Source of the DNA: Candidatus Gastranaerophilales bacterium
GTDB lineage: Bacteria; Cyanobacteriota; Vampirovibrionia; Gastranaerophilales; Gastranaerophilaceae
Assembly (NCBI GenBank): GCA_944325885.1
Contig: CALVBT010000003.1
Location: 1 to 40,250, forward strand
Length of the DNA stretch: 40,250 bases
Direction of reading: 5' to 3'
Part shown: in pieces, positions 1-8,548 of the stretch
Numbering within the stretch: the first letter of the stretch is position 1
How the letters are laid out: each line of letters begins with the position of its first letter
Notes under the pieces: model-generated
Told to the model about the DNA's origin: nothing
Database searches by the model: none
The model's input: the letters and a program-made list of their open reading frames with translations, nothing else
Made by a program: the position numbers and the translations under genes

Positions 1-500
1 ACGATTATATCGAAAACGGTAACGATAATGACGTTCTCTATGGAGAAGCAGGAAATGATACTATTATCAATAATGGTATAAACAGTACTATGATTGGTGG
101 TACCGGTAATGATTCAATGAGAGGGAACAGTTGGGATGATATGTTTATATTTAACCTTGGTGATGGCAGCGATACGATAGATGCTAAGAGCGGAAATGAT
201 ACAATTGCTTTTGCGTCTTCTGTCGAGAAAGATGATATTGCTATATTTGTTGATAATCAAAACAACTTGTTTATTGATTATGGAGTAGAATCAGGTACTG
301 ATAAAATACATGCTGTTGGAAATTCTGTTGAAAATGTATCAGTTGGCGATTATACTTTGACAAGCAATGCAATAAATCAATTAATTCAAGATATGTCTGC
401 ATACGCAACAGAGCAGGGTATTACCCTCAGTACTGTTGAAGATGTCAAGAATAATGCTGACCTGATGAATATGGTTAACAGTGCCTGGACAAATAGTTAA
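1..500 (+). CDS. RTX calcium-binding secreted protein, C-terminal part (5' end outside window)
   Basis: The reading frame is open from base 3 to the TAA at 498-500 and runs off the left edge, so only about 165 C-terminal residues are present. The first residues contain GEAGNDT- and GGTGNDSM-type nonapeptides of the GGxGxDxLx family, which fold into a calcium-binding beta-roll outside the cell. The last 50 or so residues have no repeats and are almost identical to the end of the RTX protein at 1696-3243. RTX proteins carry their type I export signal at the C-terminus, so this shared tail is probably the signal read by the exporter encoded at 3299-8101. Substrate or target is unknown because the N-terminus is missing. 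An adhesin or surface protein is as likely as an enzyme. Confidence 0.85.
   Translation, partial: DYIENGNDNDVLYGEAGNDTIINNGINSTMIGGTGNDSMRGNSWDDMFIFNLGDGSDTIDAKSGNDTIAFASSVEKDDIAIFVDNQNNLFIDYGVESGTDKIHAVGNSVENVSVGDYTLTSNAINQLIQDMSAYATEQGITLSTVEDVKNNADLMNMVNSAWTNS
345..490 (+). repeat. 146-bp direct repeat, copy 1 (RTX export-signal end)
   Basis: Matches 3085-3230 at every position but one (base 356 T versus 3096 A). The bases just upstream in the two genes encode similar protein but have clearly diverged, so identity begins abruptly. The repeat encodes the C-terminal export-signal region of both RTX proteins. Confidence 0.9.
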
Positions 501-514
501 ATTAGTTCGAAATC

Positions 515-545
515 AAAAAGGGAGAGTTTGTAACTCTCCCTTTTT
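515..545 (+). terminator. Rho-independent terminator of the first RTX gene
   Basis: A 9-bp stem GGGAGAGTT / AACTCTCCC (520-528 and 532-540) with a 3-nt loop is flanked by five A before and five T after, 15 bases past the stop codon. The symmetrical A and T tracts would also let it work for transcripts coming leftward from the gene at 695-1420. Confidence 0.85.
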
Positions 546-674
546 CTATTTTTGATATTTTGCAATCAGTGAAGAATTAAAATTTTGTTGTCCTTTAGAT
601 ATTGTTCCTTTGGGATTTTTATCCAATATATCGTGTATCTTTTTGTATTCTGTAATTATGTATATAATTATTAG
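546..674 (-). pseudogene. possible remnant of a C-terminal coding end
   Basis: The reverse strand is open from a TAA at 677-675 to a TAG at 548-546 with no ATG (only a TTG at 626). It would encode ITEYKKIHDILDKNPKGT and then end in SLIAKYQK. That ending resembles the SLIGKYLR end of the intact neighbour at 695-1420. It may be a decayed duplicate of the 3' end of that gene, or chance in AT-rich DNA. Confidence 0.25.
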
Positions 675-694
675 TTACAGTAAATTTTGTACGA

Positions 695-1420
695 TTATCT
701 TAAATATTTACCGATTAAAGATGCCCTAAATTTATCTTCATTATTAAAGTTTGAATATTTTTGTTGAATACTTTCGTCATCCAAAAGTTTTATGAATAAA
801 TCTTCTGAAAAACTTATTGCACCGTCTTTATCGATTCTTGCCATTTTTTCTGCAAGCTCTTTAAACAAGTCAGAAAGGTTGGACAAATCATCTCTTAACT
901 TCGGCGACAGATTATTGTTTTTAGATAAGTTTCCAAAAATTTCAGAAAAAGCATTTAGTTTTTCTTCTGCTGAATTGCAACTGCTTAACTTTTTGTCTAT
1001 TTCAATTAAATCATTTATATCCAAATCTTTTAAAATACTATCCATATTGGCTGCAACATTTGCGCCTGCTTGATTTAAATCACCAAGCATAGGCAGAAAA
1101 TGAAAGTTTTTTATATAATTCCTATATTCATCTATATTAGTTGCTCCCATACCTCTGCTATTTATATATTGTAATTGTTCAATAGTTTCACAACCGGTAC
1201 CCTCAAGTATATTTGGGTCTGAATAGTCCAACAAAAATTTATTTGATTGCGATTCGGTATTTAATCTGTCAATAGCATCTTGAGAAATACCGACATATAT
1301 TGCATTATCATCTGCAATATACAAACTACTGTTGTTTAAATGAGCATAATTATCAGAACTTTGTGGTTTCGTTAAAATATTTATATAATTACTTACAGTT
1401 GAACCTATTGCCCCGACCAT
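695..1420 (-). CDS. hypothetical protein with one EF-hand-like loop
   Basis: A 241-residue protein of no family I recognise, lying opposite in strand to the RTX genes around it. I use the ATG at 1420-1418 because GGGAGGA lies at good distance before it; an in-frame ATG 22 codons further upstream has no such site. The N-terminus MVGAIGSTVSNYINIL is not a signal peptide. Near residue 210 the segment RIDKDGAISFSE matches an EF-hand loop at positions 3, 5, 6, 8 and 12 but has Arg instead of Asp at position 1, so calcium binding is uncertain. The middle is rich in Asn, Asp, Leu and Lys and predicted helical. It could be a cytoplasmic partner or regulator of the secretion locus, but nothing shows this directly. 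Confidence 0.6.
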   Translation of the reverse strand: MVGAIGSTVSNYINILTKPQSSDNYAHLNNSSLYIADDNAIYVGISQDAIDRLNTESQSNKFLLDYSDPNILEGTGCETIEQLQYINSRGMGATNIDEYRNYIKNFHFLPMLGDLNQAGANVAANMDSILKDLDINDLIEIDKKLSSCNSAEEKLNAFSEIFGNLSKNNNLSPKLRDDLSNLSDLFKELAEKMARIDKDGAISFSEDLFIKLLDDESIQQKYSNFNNEDKFRASLIGKYLR

Positions 1421-1608
1421 TATTAAACATTCCTCCCTGTTGGAACATATCTGTATTTTACGCATGTTTTTTTTGTTTTCAATCATGCAAATAAATTAAA
1501 TTCATATATTACTGTTACATATATGTATTTATAAAATTTTACAAATTAAATTTTATCTAAATACCTAGTATATAAGTTTATCAAAGATATTAAATTATAA
1601 ATATAATA

Positions 1609-1640
1609 TAGACAATTAGGCGAAAAAAGACTATTATAAT
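1609..1640 (+). promoter_or_regulatory. candidate sigma-70-type promoter of the second RTX gene
   Basis: TAGACA at 1609-1614 and overlapping -10 candidates TATTAT (1632-1637, 17-bp spacing) and TATAAT (1635-1640) lie about 55 bases before the RTX start. The 275-bp gap 1421-1695 otherwise holds only AT-rich sequence and must also carry the promoter of the divergent gene at 695-1420. In DNA this AT-rich such matches are common, so the call is weak. Confidence 0.3.
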
Positions 1641-1695
1641 ATGGTTTACTTTTGTTTTCTGTAAACATTTTCAATTTACAAGTTAGGAGAAAAAG

Positions 1696-3243
1696 ATGAA
1701 CAACATTAATGGCTCAACTGGAAATGACACATTATTTGGGACAAATAATGCTGATTACATTGCGGCAATGTCTGGCAATGATTACGTTGACGGTCTTGGT
1801 GGCAATGATTCAATTTGGGGACAAACAGGAAATGATACTATATTTGGAGGCGATGGAAACGACTCATTATATGGTCATGAAGGTTCTGACTATCTTGATG
1901 GAGAAGGTGGTGCGGATTATATGGAAGGAGGTCGCGATAATGATTTATATATAGTAGACAATGTTGGTGATCAAGTTGTTGAATATGCTAATCAAGGAAA
2001 CGATACAGTAATAAGTTCTCTTGGATCTTATTCATTGACTGATAATGTGGAAGCATTAGGCTTTACCGAAGACGCATTAAGGGCATCAGGATATGGTAAT
2101 GATTTAGATAATTTAATGCAAGGGAATAGTTATGATAATTATCTTGATGGTGGTGCCGGAAACGATATTCTGCAAGGTTTTGGAGGCGATGATGCTATAT
2201 ATGGTAGTTCCGGTAACGATTCATTATATGGAAATGAAGGAGACGACGCATTATCTGGAGGAATCGGGAATGATCTTTTAGAAGGCGATGTTGGAAATGA
2301 CACCTTATATGGTGAAGCTGGTGATGATATTTTAAATGGTGGAGTTGGCAATGATTATATGGTCGGTGGTGTAGGTAATGACCAATATTATGTTCAAGAT
2401 ACCGGAGATGTTGTGTTAGAACATGCTAATGAAGGTACTGACCAAATTAATGTTGGATTTTTAAATGGATACACATTAGCTGATAACGTTGAAAATATGC
2501 TACTTGTTGATGGAACAGGTATGGTGTCTGCAAACGGAAATAGTTTAGATAATATTATCCAAGCAAGTAATGAAGCAAATATCGTTAATGCAGCCGCAGG
2601 AAATGATACAGTATTCGGTATGTTAGGTGATGACCTCATTTATGGCGGGGACGGTGATGATATTCTTGTCGGCGGTAATAATACTAACCAATATCTTGAT
2701 GGAAATGACACCATATACGGTGGCAACGGCAATGACCAAATTTCTGGTGAAAACGGCGATGACGTTCTATATGGAGAAGCCGGAAATGATTATTTATATG
2801 GTGGTCTTGGTAACGACTTATTAGTTGGCGGCGCAGGCATTGATACATTACTTGGTGACGCAGGTAATGATACATATCAGTTTGGCTCAGAAACCCAACT
2901 CGGCGTTGTTCAAGATACAGCAGGCAATGATACTATTGCATTTGATTCAACAGTAAATAAAGATGATATTGCTATCTTTATTGATGCCAACAATAATCTG
3001 TTCTTTGATTTTGGAGAAACCGTTGGAACATCTACAGTTGGTGTTTTAGACCAAGTTAATGGAACAATAGAAAATGTAACTGTCGGCGATTATACATTGA
3101 CAAGCAATGCAATAAATCAATTAATTCAAGATATGTCTGCATACGCAACAGAGCAGGGTATTACCCTCAGTACTGTTGAAGATGTCAAGAATAATGCTGA
3201 CCTGATGAATATGGTTAACAGTGCCTGGACTGAGGCTGCATAG
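1696..3243 (+). CDS. RTX repeat protein, putative type I secretion substrate
   Basis: A complete 515-residue protein with TTAGGAG seven bases before its ATG. The calcium-binding repeats begin at residue 5 (GSTGNDTLFG) and come in at least three blocks, roughly residues 5-95, 150-235 and 300-400. Spacers contain the motif D-N-V-E found in haemolysin-type spacers (TDNVEALGF, ADNVENMLLV). There is no N-terminal signal peptide and no enzymatic or pore-forming domain, so the mature protein is essentially beta-roll plus a repeat-free C-terminal region (about 430-515) expected to hold the export signal. The exporter genes start 55 bases after its stop codon, which makes it the obvious cargo. A structural or adhesive surface role is inferred from the lack of any catalytic domain. 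Confidence 0.9.
   Translation: MNNINGSTGNDTLFGTNNADYIAAMSGNDYVDGLGGNDSIWGQTGNDTIFGGDGNDSLYGHEGSDYLDGEGGADYMEGGRDNDLYIVDNVGDQVVEYANQGNDTVISSLGSYSLTDNVEALGFTEDALRASGYGNDLDNLMQGNSYDNYLDGGAGNDILQGFGGDDAIYGSSGNDSLYGNEGDDALSGGIGNDLLEGDVGNDTLYGEAGDDILNGGVGNDYMVGGVGNDQYYVQDTGDVVLEHANEGTDQINVGFLNGYTLADNVENMLLVDGTGMVSANGNSLDNIIQASNEANIVNAAAGNDTVFGMLGDDLIYGGDGDDILVGGNNTNQYLDGNDTIYGGNGNDQISGENGDDVLYGEAGNDYLYGGLGNDLLVGGAGIDTLLGDAGNDTYQFGSETQLGVVQDTAGNDTIAFDSTVNKDDIAIFIDANNNLFFDFGETVGTSTVGVLDQVNGTIENVTVGDYTLTSNAINQLIQDMSAYATEQGITLSTVEDVKNNADLMNMVNSAWTEAA
3085..3230 (+). repeat. 146-bp direct repeat, copy 2 (RTX export-signal end)
   Basis: Second copy of the near-identical block at 345-490, in the same position relative to the stop codon of the other RTX gene. 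The codons after the block differ (ending EAA here, NS in copy 1), so identity stops just before both termini. Confidence 0.9.
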
Positions 3244-3250
3244 TTTGATT

Positions 3251-3280
3251 GAAAAGAGGAGTTTTGAAACTCCTCTTTTC
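3251..3280 (+). terminator. strong intrinsic terminator between RTX gene and exporter operon
   Basis: A perfect 14-bp inverted repeat, GAAAAGAGGAGTTT / AAACTCCTCTTTTC, with only two bases between the arms. It starts seven bases after the RTX stop codon. It should end most RTX messages and let only partial read-through into the exporter genes, a common way to make more cargo than transporter. Confidence 0.85.
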
Positions 3281-3298
3281 TTTATATAATTAGAGGGA

Positions 3299-4648
3299 AT
3301 GAAAAAGTTTTTTGGAATATGGTTAGTTTTTTGTTGTATGAGTATCCTTCAGGCAAATGCCGAGGAACTCAATTTTAACGACTTTTTGGCAACGGCACTG
3401 AATAATTCTTATCAGGTTAGGGTTTCTAGGATAAATACACAAATTGCAAAGAAAGGCATCAAAGAAGCACGTGCCGGATATTTTCCAACTTTGAGCGCTT
3501 TTGCAACAACTGAAAGATACAATGATTTAACACACGGACAATCCCAGATGACTGCCGTTGGAAGTGATATTTTCTTAAACAGAAGCTACTATCAGGATAT
3601 GGCAGCTGTCGGCTTGTCTTACAATGTTTTTGATTTCGGCATAAGGAAAAAACAGCTGCAAATAGCAAAAGCAGAGGATAAGCAAAAAGAAATAGTACTG
3701 CAAAAAGATACAAAGGATTTAAAACTTGATGCTGTAGAAATTTATGCTCAAGCATTAAGTTTGTATAAACAGGCCCAAATTAAGAAAGAAACTCTTGCAC
3801 TCCAAAAAGAGCTTTTGGAAATACAAAAAAGACTCAGAACAGCAGGTGAAGTTTCTGAAATTGATGTTGTAGACACAGAAATTAAAGTTTCAGAGCTTAA
3901 AAGCGAAGTGGATGAGATAAATAATAACCTTGCAAAAAAAATCACAGAGGTTTCATATTATACACAAAAATCTTACGACATGAACAATTTGCAGCTTAAG
4001 GATTTTCCTGAGGATACAAGCACTATTCCTGTAGATGCAGACGGACTCGTAAAACTTTCGGCAGAGTTCAATACATTAATTCCTGAAGAATCTCCTGAAG
4101 TTAAAGCTTATGAATTAGAAATATATAAAAAGCAAAAAGAATACGAAATTCAAAAGAAAGCTAATTTCCCTAAAATAAGATTTGATACAAGATACAACTT
4201 GTATGGGGCAGACCCGAGTAATTTTTTTAGCGGGGTTGGCGATATTGGACAAAGAAGCTTCAGCTTTAGGCTATCGACTTCTTTTGTTTTATTTGATGGC
4301 TTAAAAAATATAAATACAATCGCAAAATCAAAAATGGAAGTCGAAAAATTAAAAATACAAAAAGAAAAAGAAATTGCTGAACAAAAAAAGAAATATGAGC
4401 AGATAGAGCTTGATTCAAAAAATGCTCTTATTCAAACAGAAAATAATACAAAGACACTTGCTTTAGTAAATAAAAATTTAAAGATGCTTGAAAAACTAAA
4501 TACCAACGGTGTTGTTGATAAATCAAAATGTATCAGAAAACGGCTTGATTTATTGGATAAAAAATTAAATCTTGAAGAAAATCAGATAAAAATATTTGTG
4601 GCTCAGTATAAGCTGCAAGTGCTAAAAGATGATGAGGTTAAACTATAA
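3299..4648 (+). CDS. TolC-family outer-membrane channel of type I secretion system
   Basis: A 449-residue outer-membrane efflux protein. Residues 1-22 are a signal peptide (Lys-Lys, hydrophobic core, ANA before the likely cleavage). The body has the two internally repeated halves of the TolC fold: long helical stretches rich in Gln, Lys and Glu (about 130-235 and 340-440) and the strand segment SFRLSTSFVLFDG with the usual F-D-G turn near 330. It would form the outer-membrane exit duct that docks on the HlyD-like adaptor. GAGGGA sits directly against the ATG, an unusually tight spacing, but an in-frame TAA just upstream leaves no other start. Its TAA overlaps the ATG of the ABC transporter by one base. 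Confidence 0.88.
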   Translation: MKKFFGIWLVFCCMSILQANAEELNFNDFLATALNNSYQVRVSRINTQIAKKGIKEARAGYFPTLSAFATTERYNDLTHGQSQMTAVGSDIFLNRSYYQDMAAVGLSYNVFDFGIRKKQLQIAKAEDKQKEIVLQKDTKDLKLDAVEIYAQALSLYKQAQIKKETLALQKELLEIQKRLRTAGEVSEIDVVDTEIKVSELKSEVDEINNNLAKKITEVSYYTQKSYDMNNLQLKDFPEDTSTIPVDADGLVKLSAEFNTLIPEESPEVKAYELEIYKKQKEYEIQKKANFPKIRFDTRYNLYGADPSNFFSGVGDIGQRSFSFRLSTSFVLFDGLKNINTIAKSKMEVEKLKIQKEKEIAEQKKKYEQIELDSKNALIQTENNTKTLALVNKNLKMLEKLNTNGVVDKSKCIRKRLDLLDKKLNLEENQIKIFVAQYKLQVLKDDEVKL

Positions 4649-6765
4649 TGCAGACAGGACTTATTGCTTTCGATGCAATTGCAAAAATTAACGGAATAAA
4701 TATAGATATCCGCTCTGTAATAAGAGAATATAGTCTGAGTGATAAAGAAATCGAACCTGAGGAATTGCTCAGAATAATGAAGCAATTTGAGTTTAAGGCT
4801 AAGGTTAAAGAATTGCCTGTTGATGTTATTGCAGAAAAATATCCGCTGCCGGCAATTTTTTTGAAAAAAGATGGAGCCTATGGCGTGCTTTTAAAAATAG
4901 ACAAGGAAAAGCAGCACGCTTTAATCTATAAAGTAGAAGAAGGCAAGACTGCTGATGTTTCTTATGATGAATTATCAGAACTTACTGATAATAAATTTAT
5001 CATTCTTTCTCATAAACTTATTAATTCCCAAATAGCATTTGGTTTTAAATGGTTTTTTAATGAAATTTTGACATACAAACAGGTCATAGGCGAAGTTATG
5101 CTCGGGTCTTTTATTGTCCAGCTGTTCGGGCTTGTAACACCATTGTTTACACAGGTTATTCTCGATAAAGTTATTGTTCACAGGAGCATAATGACGCTTG
5201 ATGTACTTGCATTTGGCTTTGTTGTTGTAATGGTATTTGAACTATTGTTGAATTTTTCTAGAAAATACATTTTCTTACATACTGCTTGCAAAATAGATGC
5301 AAAACTCGGCGCAAAATTGTTTAAACATCTGTTTTCATTGCCATTTACATATTTTGAAAGCAGAAAAGTTGGTAATATTATTACAAGAGTCCGAGAGTTA
5401 GACCAGATTAGAGAATTTATTACTAACAAATCTGTTTCCGTTATTTTAGATTTGTTCTTCTCTTTTGTATTTATCATAATGATGCTGCTTTACAGTCCTG
5501 TATTAACAATGCTGGTACTAGGCTTTGTAATAGTAATAGCCTTGTTATATCTGATAATAACTCCTGAACTGCGTTCACGCCTTGAAAAGAAATTTCAGAT
5601 GGGCGCCCAATCAAACTCTTACCTTGTTGAATCGGTGACCGGTATTCAGACTGTTAAATCACTGGCAATAGAAGGCGGAATGCAAAGAAAATGGGAGGAT
5701 TATCTGGCAAAATACATAAATTCCTCTTTTAAACTTTCAAATATGGGAAATATCGCAGGAGCGCTGTCCGGTATGCTTCAAAAAGCAATGACAATCAGCA
5801 TTCTTTATTTCGGTGTAAAACTTGTTATAGATAATAAATTGACAATCGGTCAATTGATTGCATTTCAGATGTTTTCTAACCAGTTTTCAGCCCCTGTACT
5901 GAGACTTGTCAATCTTTGGAACGAATTTCAACAGTGCCTGCTCGGTGTTGACAGATTAGGCGATATTTTAAATAATCCGGTTGAAGTCCAATCCTCACAG
6001 GCAATAACTCTGCCTCAAATTCAAGGTTCTGTGAAGTTTGATAATATTTGTTTTAAATACTCTCCCAATGCGCCATATGTAATTAATAATTTTAGTTATT
6101 TCGTAAAACCCGGAATGAGTGTAGGAATAGTAGGCAGAAGCGGTAGCGGCAAGAGTACGATTACTAAACTAATTCAGCGTTTATATCTTTGTAATGAAGG
6201 GACTGCATATATTGACGGAGTCGATGTAAGACAGATGAATCCTACGTGGCTTAGGTATAATATAGGAGTTGTTTTACAAGAGAATTACTTATTTGCAGGA
6301 TCAATAAGAGAAAACATTTCACTGCCTAAACCAGATGCCCCTATTGAATTAATAATGAATGTTGCTAAAATGGCAGGCGCTCACGAGTTTATTTCAGAGT
6401 TTCCGGAAGGTTATGATACACAGGTTGGAGAAAGAGGCTCGACACTTTCAGGCGGACAAAGACAAAGAATAGCAATTGCACGTGCATTGATTACAAATCC
6501 ACGCATATTTATTATGGATGAGGCAACATCAGCCCTTGATTATGAATCAGAGAGAATAATACTTAACAATATGAGTAAAATTACAAAAGGCAGAACAACA
6601 TTTATTATTGCCCACAGACTTTCTGCTGTTAGACACTGTGATGTAATACTTGTTATGGATAAAGGCAGGATTATCGAAGCAGGCAGACATGAAGAATTAA
6701 TGCAGCACGAAAAAGGTTATTACAGATTTTTATACAGCCAACAGGAGGTTGTAAATGCTAACTAA
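4648..6765 (+). CDS. HlyB-like type I secretion ABC transporter/ATPase with C39-like domain
   Basis: A 705-residue fused permease-ATPase of the inner membrane. Residues 1-125 resemble a C39 peptidase domain, but the segment TGLIAFDAIAK has no catalytic Cys, as in HlyB, where this domain binds unfolded RTX cargo instead of cutting it. Residues about 145-440 form the six-helix membrane domain. The ATPase is complete: Walker A GRSGSGKST (496-504), Q-loop LQENYLF, signature LSGGQ (600-604), Walker B IMDEATSALD with Asp624 and Glu625, and switch His656. It starts inside the stop of the TolC-like gene and overlaps the HlyD-like gene by 11 bases, so the three are one transcript. Confidence 0.93.
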   Translation: MQTGLIAFDAIAKINGINIDIRSVIREYSLSDKEIEPEELLRIMKQFEFKAKVKELPVDVIAEKYPLPAIFLKKDGAYGVLLKIDKEKQHALIYKVEEGKTADVSYDELSELTDNKFIILSHKLINSQIAFGFKWFFNEILTYKQVIGEVMLGSFIVQLFGLVTPLFTQVILDKVIVHRSIMTLDVLAFGFVVVMVFELLLNFSRKYIFLHTACKIDAKLGAKLFKHLFSLPFTYFESRKVGNIITRVRELDQIREFITNKSVSVILDLFFSFVFIIMMLLYSPVLTMLVLGFVIVIALLYLIITPELRSRLEKKFQMGAQSNSYLVESVTGIQTVKSLAIEGGMQRKWEDYLAKYINSSFKLSNMGNIAGALSGMLQKAMTISILYFGVKLVIDNKLTIGQLIAFQMFSNQFSAPVLRLVNLWNEFQQCLLGVDRLGDILNNPVEVQSSQAITLPQIQGSVKFDNICFKYSPNAPYVINNFSYFVKPGMSVGIVGRSGSGKSTITKLIQRLYLCNEGTAYIDGVDVRQMNPTWLRYNIGVVLQENYLFAGSIRENISLPKPDAPIELIMNVAKMAGAHEFISEFPEGYDTQVGERGSTLSGGQRQRIAIARALITNPRIFIMDEATSALDYESERIILNNMSKITKGRTTFIIAHRLSAVRHCDVILVMDKGRIIEAGRHEELMQHEKGYYRFLYSQQEVVNAN

Positions 6766-8101
6766 AATTAAAGACAAAATACTTGATTGTATAAAAAACA
6801 TAAACGATTCATACGAATTTAAACCACTATTGAGTGAAATAGAAGATTCTCCAGTCAGTCCATTAGGTAGATTTACGTTTTGGACGGTGACGGCACTTAT
6901 CATTATCACCTTATTGTGGCTGATTATAGGAAAGATCGATATTGTTGTAAATGCAAGAGGAATTGTAATACCTGATGGCGAAGCAAAAATTATTCAACCT
7001 CTTGAGACAGGTGTTGTTAAACAAATACTTGTTAAAGAAGGCGATTTTGTAAAAAAAGGGCAACTACTTATATCAGTAGACACATCAACAACAGATGCAC
7101 AACTGAAAAGTGTAAACAAAAACTTAGAACAGAGTAAATTAGAAGCACAACGTTTGAAATCAAGCGGCAATAACATTGAGTTCTCTGCAAAAACAGATAA
7201 CAAAGAACTGTCAGAAGAACTTGAAACGCAGCAAAGACTTTATCAGGAAAATCTTGCAGCAATGAACAGTCAGGTTATGGCAAAACAGCAGGAAATTGCT
7301 CAATTATCAAATCAAATATCTTCTGCAATTGCACAAAAAAGAGATTACCAATCCCAGTTAAACTCTGCCATAGATAGAGAAAGACGACTCAAAAATGTAA
7401 TAGATGTTATTGCATATAATGATTATCAGGATGCGCAGAATAAAGTTACAAGTTTGAAAGAATCCGTAAACAGAGCAGATGCAGAAATAAGAAGGCTGAA
7501 AGCTCAGCAAAGTCAGGTTCAAAGTGAAATAGCTCAGATAAGAGCTGATTTTAAAGCTCAGAACCTGAATACTTTAGCAAGCACCCAAAAACAAATTAAT
7601 GAACTTGAAGCAAATAAAGAACAGATTGCATTTAGCAATGAAAATCAAAAAATCACAGCTCCTTGTGACGGATATATAGACAAACTGCTTATTCATACAA
7701 TAGGCGGTGTTGTAACCCCTGCCCAGGAACTAATTGCACTGACTCCTGTCGAACAGCCGTTACTTATTAAGGCGCAGGTACTAAATAGAGATATCGGCTT
7801 TATTAAGGTTGGAATGCCTGTTTCTATAAAAATAGATACGTTTGAGTTTCAAAAGTACGGTATTTTGCACGGTACAGTTAAATCAATCTCTCAAAACAGC
7901 ATAAAAGACGAAAAACTCGGAGAAGTTTATGAAGTTTATATAACCCCTAAAGAACATACGTTAATGGTTGAAGGAAAAGAAAAACAATTGTCTACAGGTA
8001 TGACTCTTAATGCAGAAATAGAAATAAATAAAAGACGTATAATAGAATTCTTTATCTATCCGCTTATTAAATATCTTGATGAAGGAATAAGTGTCAGATA
8101 A
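6755..8101 (+). CDS. HlyD-family membrane-fusion adaptor of type I secretion system
   Basis: A 448-residue periplasmic adaptor. After a cytoplasmic N-terminus of about 40 residues comes one membrane segment (about 41-60), a lipoyl half-motif near EGDFVKKGQLLISVD (about 105-120), a long coiled coil (about 125-290), the second lipoyl half ITAPCDGYIDKLLI, and a beta-barrel ending in the family-typical region INKRRIIEFFIYPL. It bridges the ABC transporter and the TolC-like channel and senses cargo. AGGAGG lies before the ATG inside the end of the preceding gene. Its stop codon at 8099-8101 directly touches the stop codon of the convergent phage gene, with no terminator between them. Confidence 0.93.
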   Translation: MLTKIKDKILDCIKNINDSYEFKPLLSEIEDSPVSPLGRFTFWTVTALIIITLLWLIIGKIDIVVNARGIVIPDGEAKIIQPLETGVVKQILVKEGDFVKKGQLLISVDTSTTDAQLKSVNKNLEQSKLEAQRLKSSGNNIEFSAKTDNKELSEELETQQRLYQENLAAMNSQVMAKQQEIAQLSNQISSAIAQKRDYQSQLNSAIDRERRLKNVIDVIAYNDYQDAQNKVTSLKESVNRADAEIRRLKAQQSQVQSEIAQIRADFKAQNLNTLASTQKQINELEANKEQIAFSNENQKITAPCDGYIDKLLIHTIGGVVTPAQELIALTPVEQPLLIKAQVLNRDIGFIKVGMPVSIKIDTFEFQKYGILHGTVKSISQNSIKDEKLGEVYEVYITPKEHTLMVEGKEKQLSTGMTLNAEIEINKRRIIEFFIYPLIKYLDEGISVR

Positions 8102-8548
8102 TTATTTCAAATAATCAGTAATTACATCAATAATATTTTTTTCATCTTCTTGCTGCAAAAGAATATATGGACGAGTAGGAATATCAACAGATTTGTTTTT
8201 GCCTGCTTGTCCACCTAATTGGTGAATTGCGGCATAATCAAGATTTGAACCTATAACCGCTGAATCATTGTCATAATATGTATTAATAGAAGATGCCAGC
8301 TGACCAGTAACCTGTAAAATTTGACCGGGCCAGTGTCCATTTTTCTCTCGTTGTTTTTTAGTTGAGTCTGCAAGATCTTTCCATTTATCAGGTCTTCCTT
8401 CTGATTTAAAGTTTTCTTCTGTCGAATATGCTAAAATCCCTGCAATGTTTTTCATTACAGGGCGTAAGTTTTCTGCTTTTTTTGCTAATTCTAGCAAATA
8501 TTTTTCTATTTCAGTATTATTCAGTTTTATTTCTATCGGTTCAGACAT
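8102..8548 (-). CDS. Mu gpG-like phage virion morphogenesis (tail completion) protein
   Basis: A 148-residue protein of the phage virion morphogenesis family (Mu gpG, P2 gpS). Recognisable are the helical N-terminus, the segment EGRPDKWKDLADST (usually followed by Lys-Arg-rich sequence), the LQVTGQLASSI block, and the AAIHQLGG...IPTRPYI end. Such proteins complete the tail-to-head joining end. It overlaps the Dam-like gene upstream by eight bases and is the last gene of the leftward operon. Its stop codon abuts that of the HlyD gene. Confidence 0.88.
   Translation of the reverse strand: MSEPIEIKLNNTEIEKYLLELAKKAENLRPVMKNIAGILAYSTEENFKSEGRPDKWKDLADSTKKQREKNGHWPGQILQVTGQLASSINTYYDNDSAVIGSNLDYAAIHQLGGQAGKNKSVDIPTRPYILLQQEDEKNIIDVITDYLK

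Noticed and set aside
1700-2880. Short-period repeats resembling a CRISPR or tandem array
   Set aside because: They are degenerate codon repeats of the GGxGxDxL protein motif in one open frame, without constant repeat units or spacers.
3299-8101. Secretion genes as prophage cargo
   Set aside because: They belong with the RTX genes in order and function, have their own terminator-separated layout, and point toward the prophage instead of lying within it.
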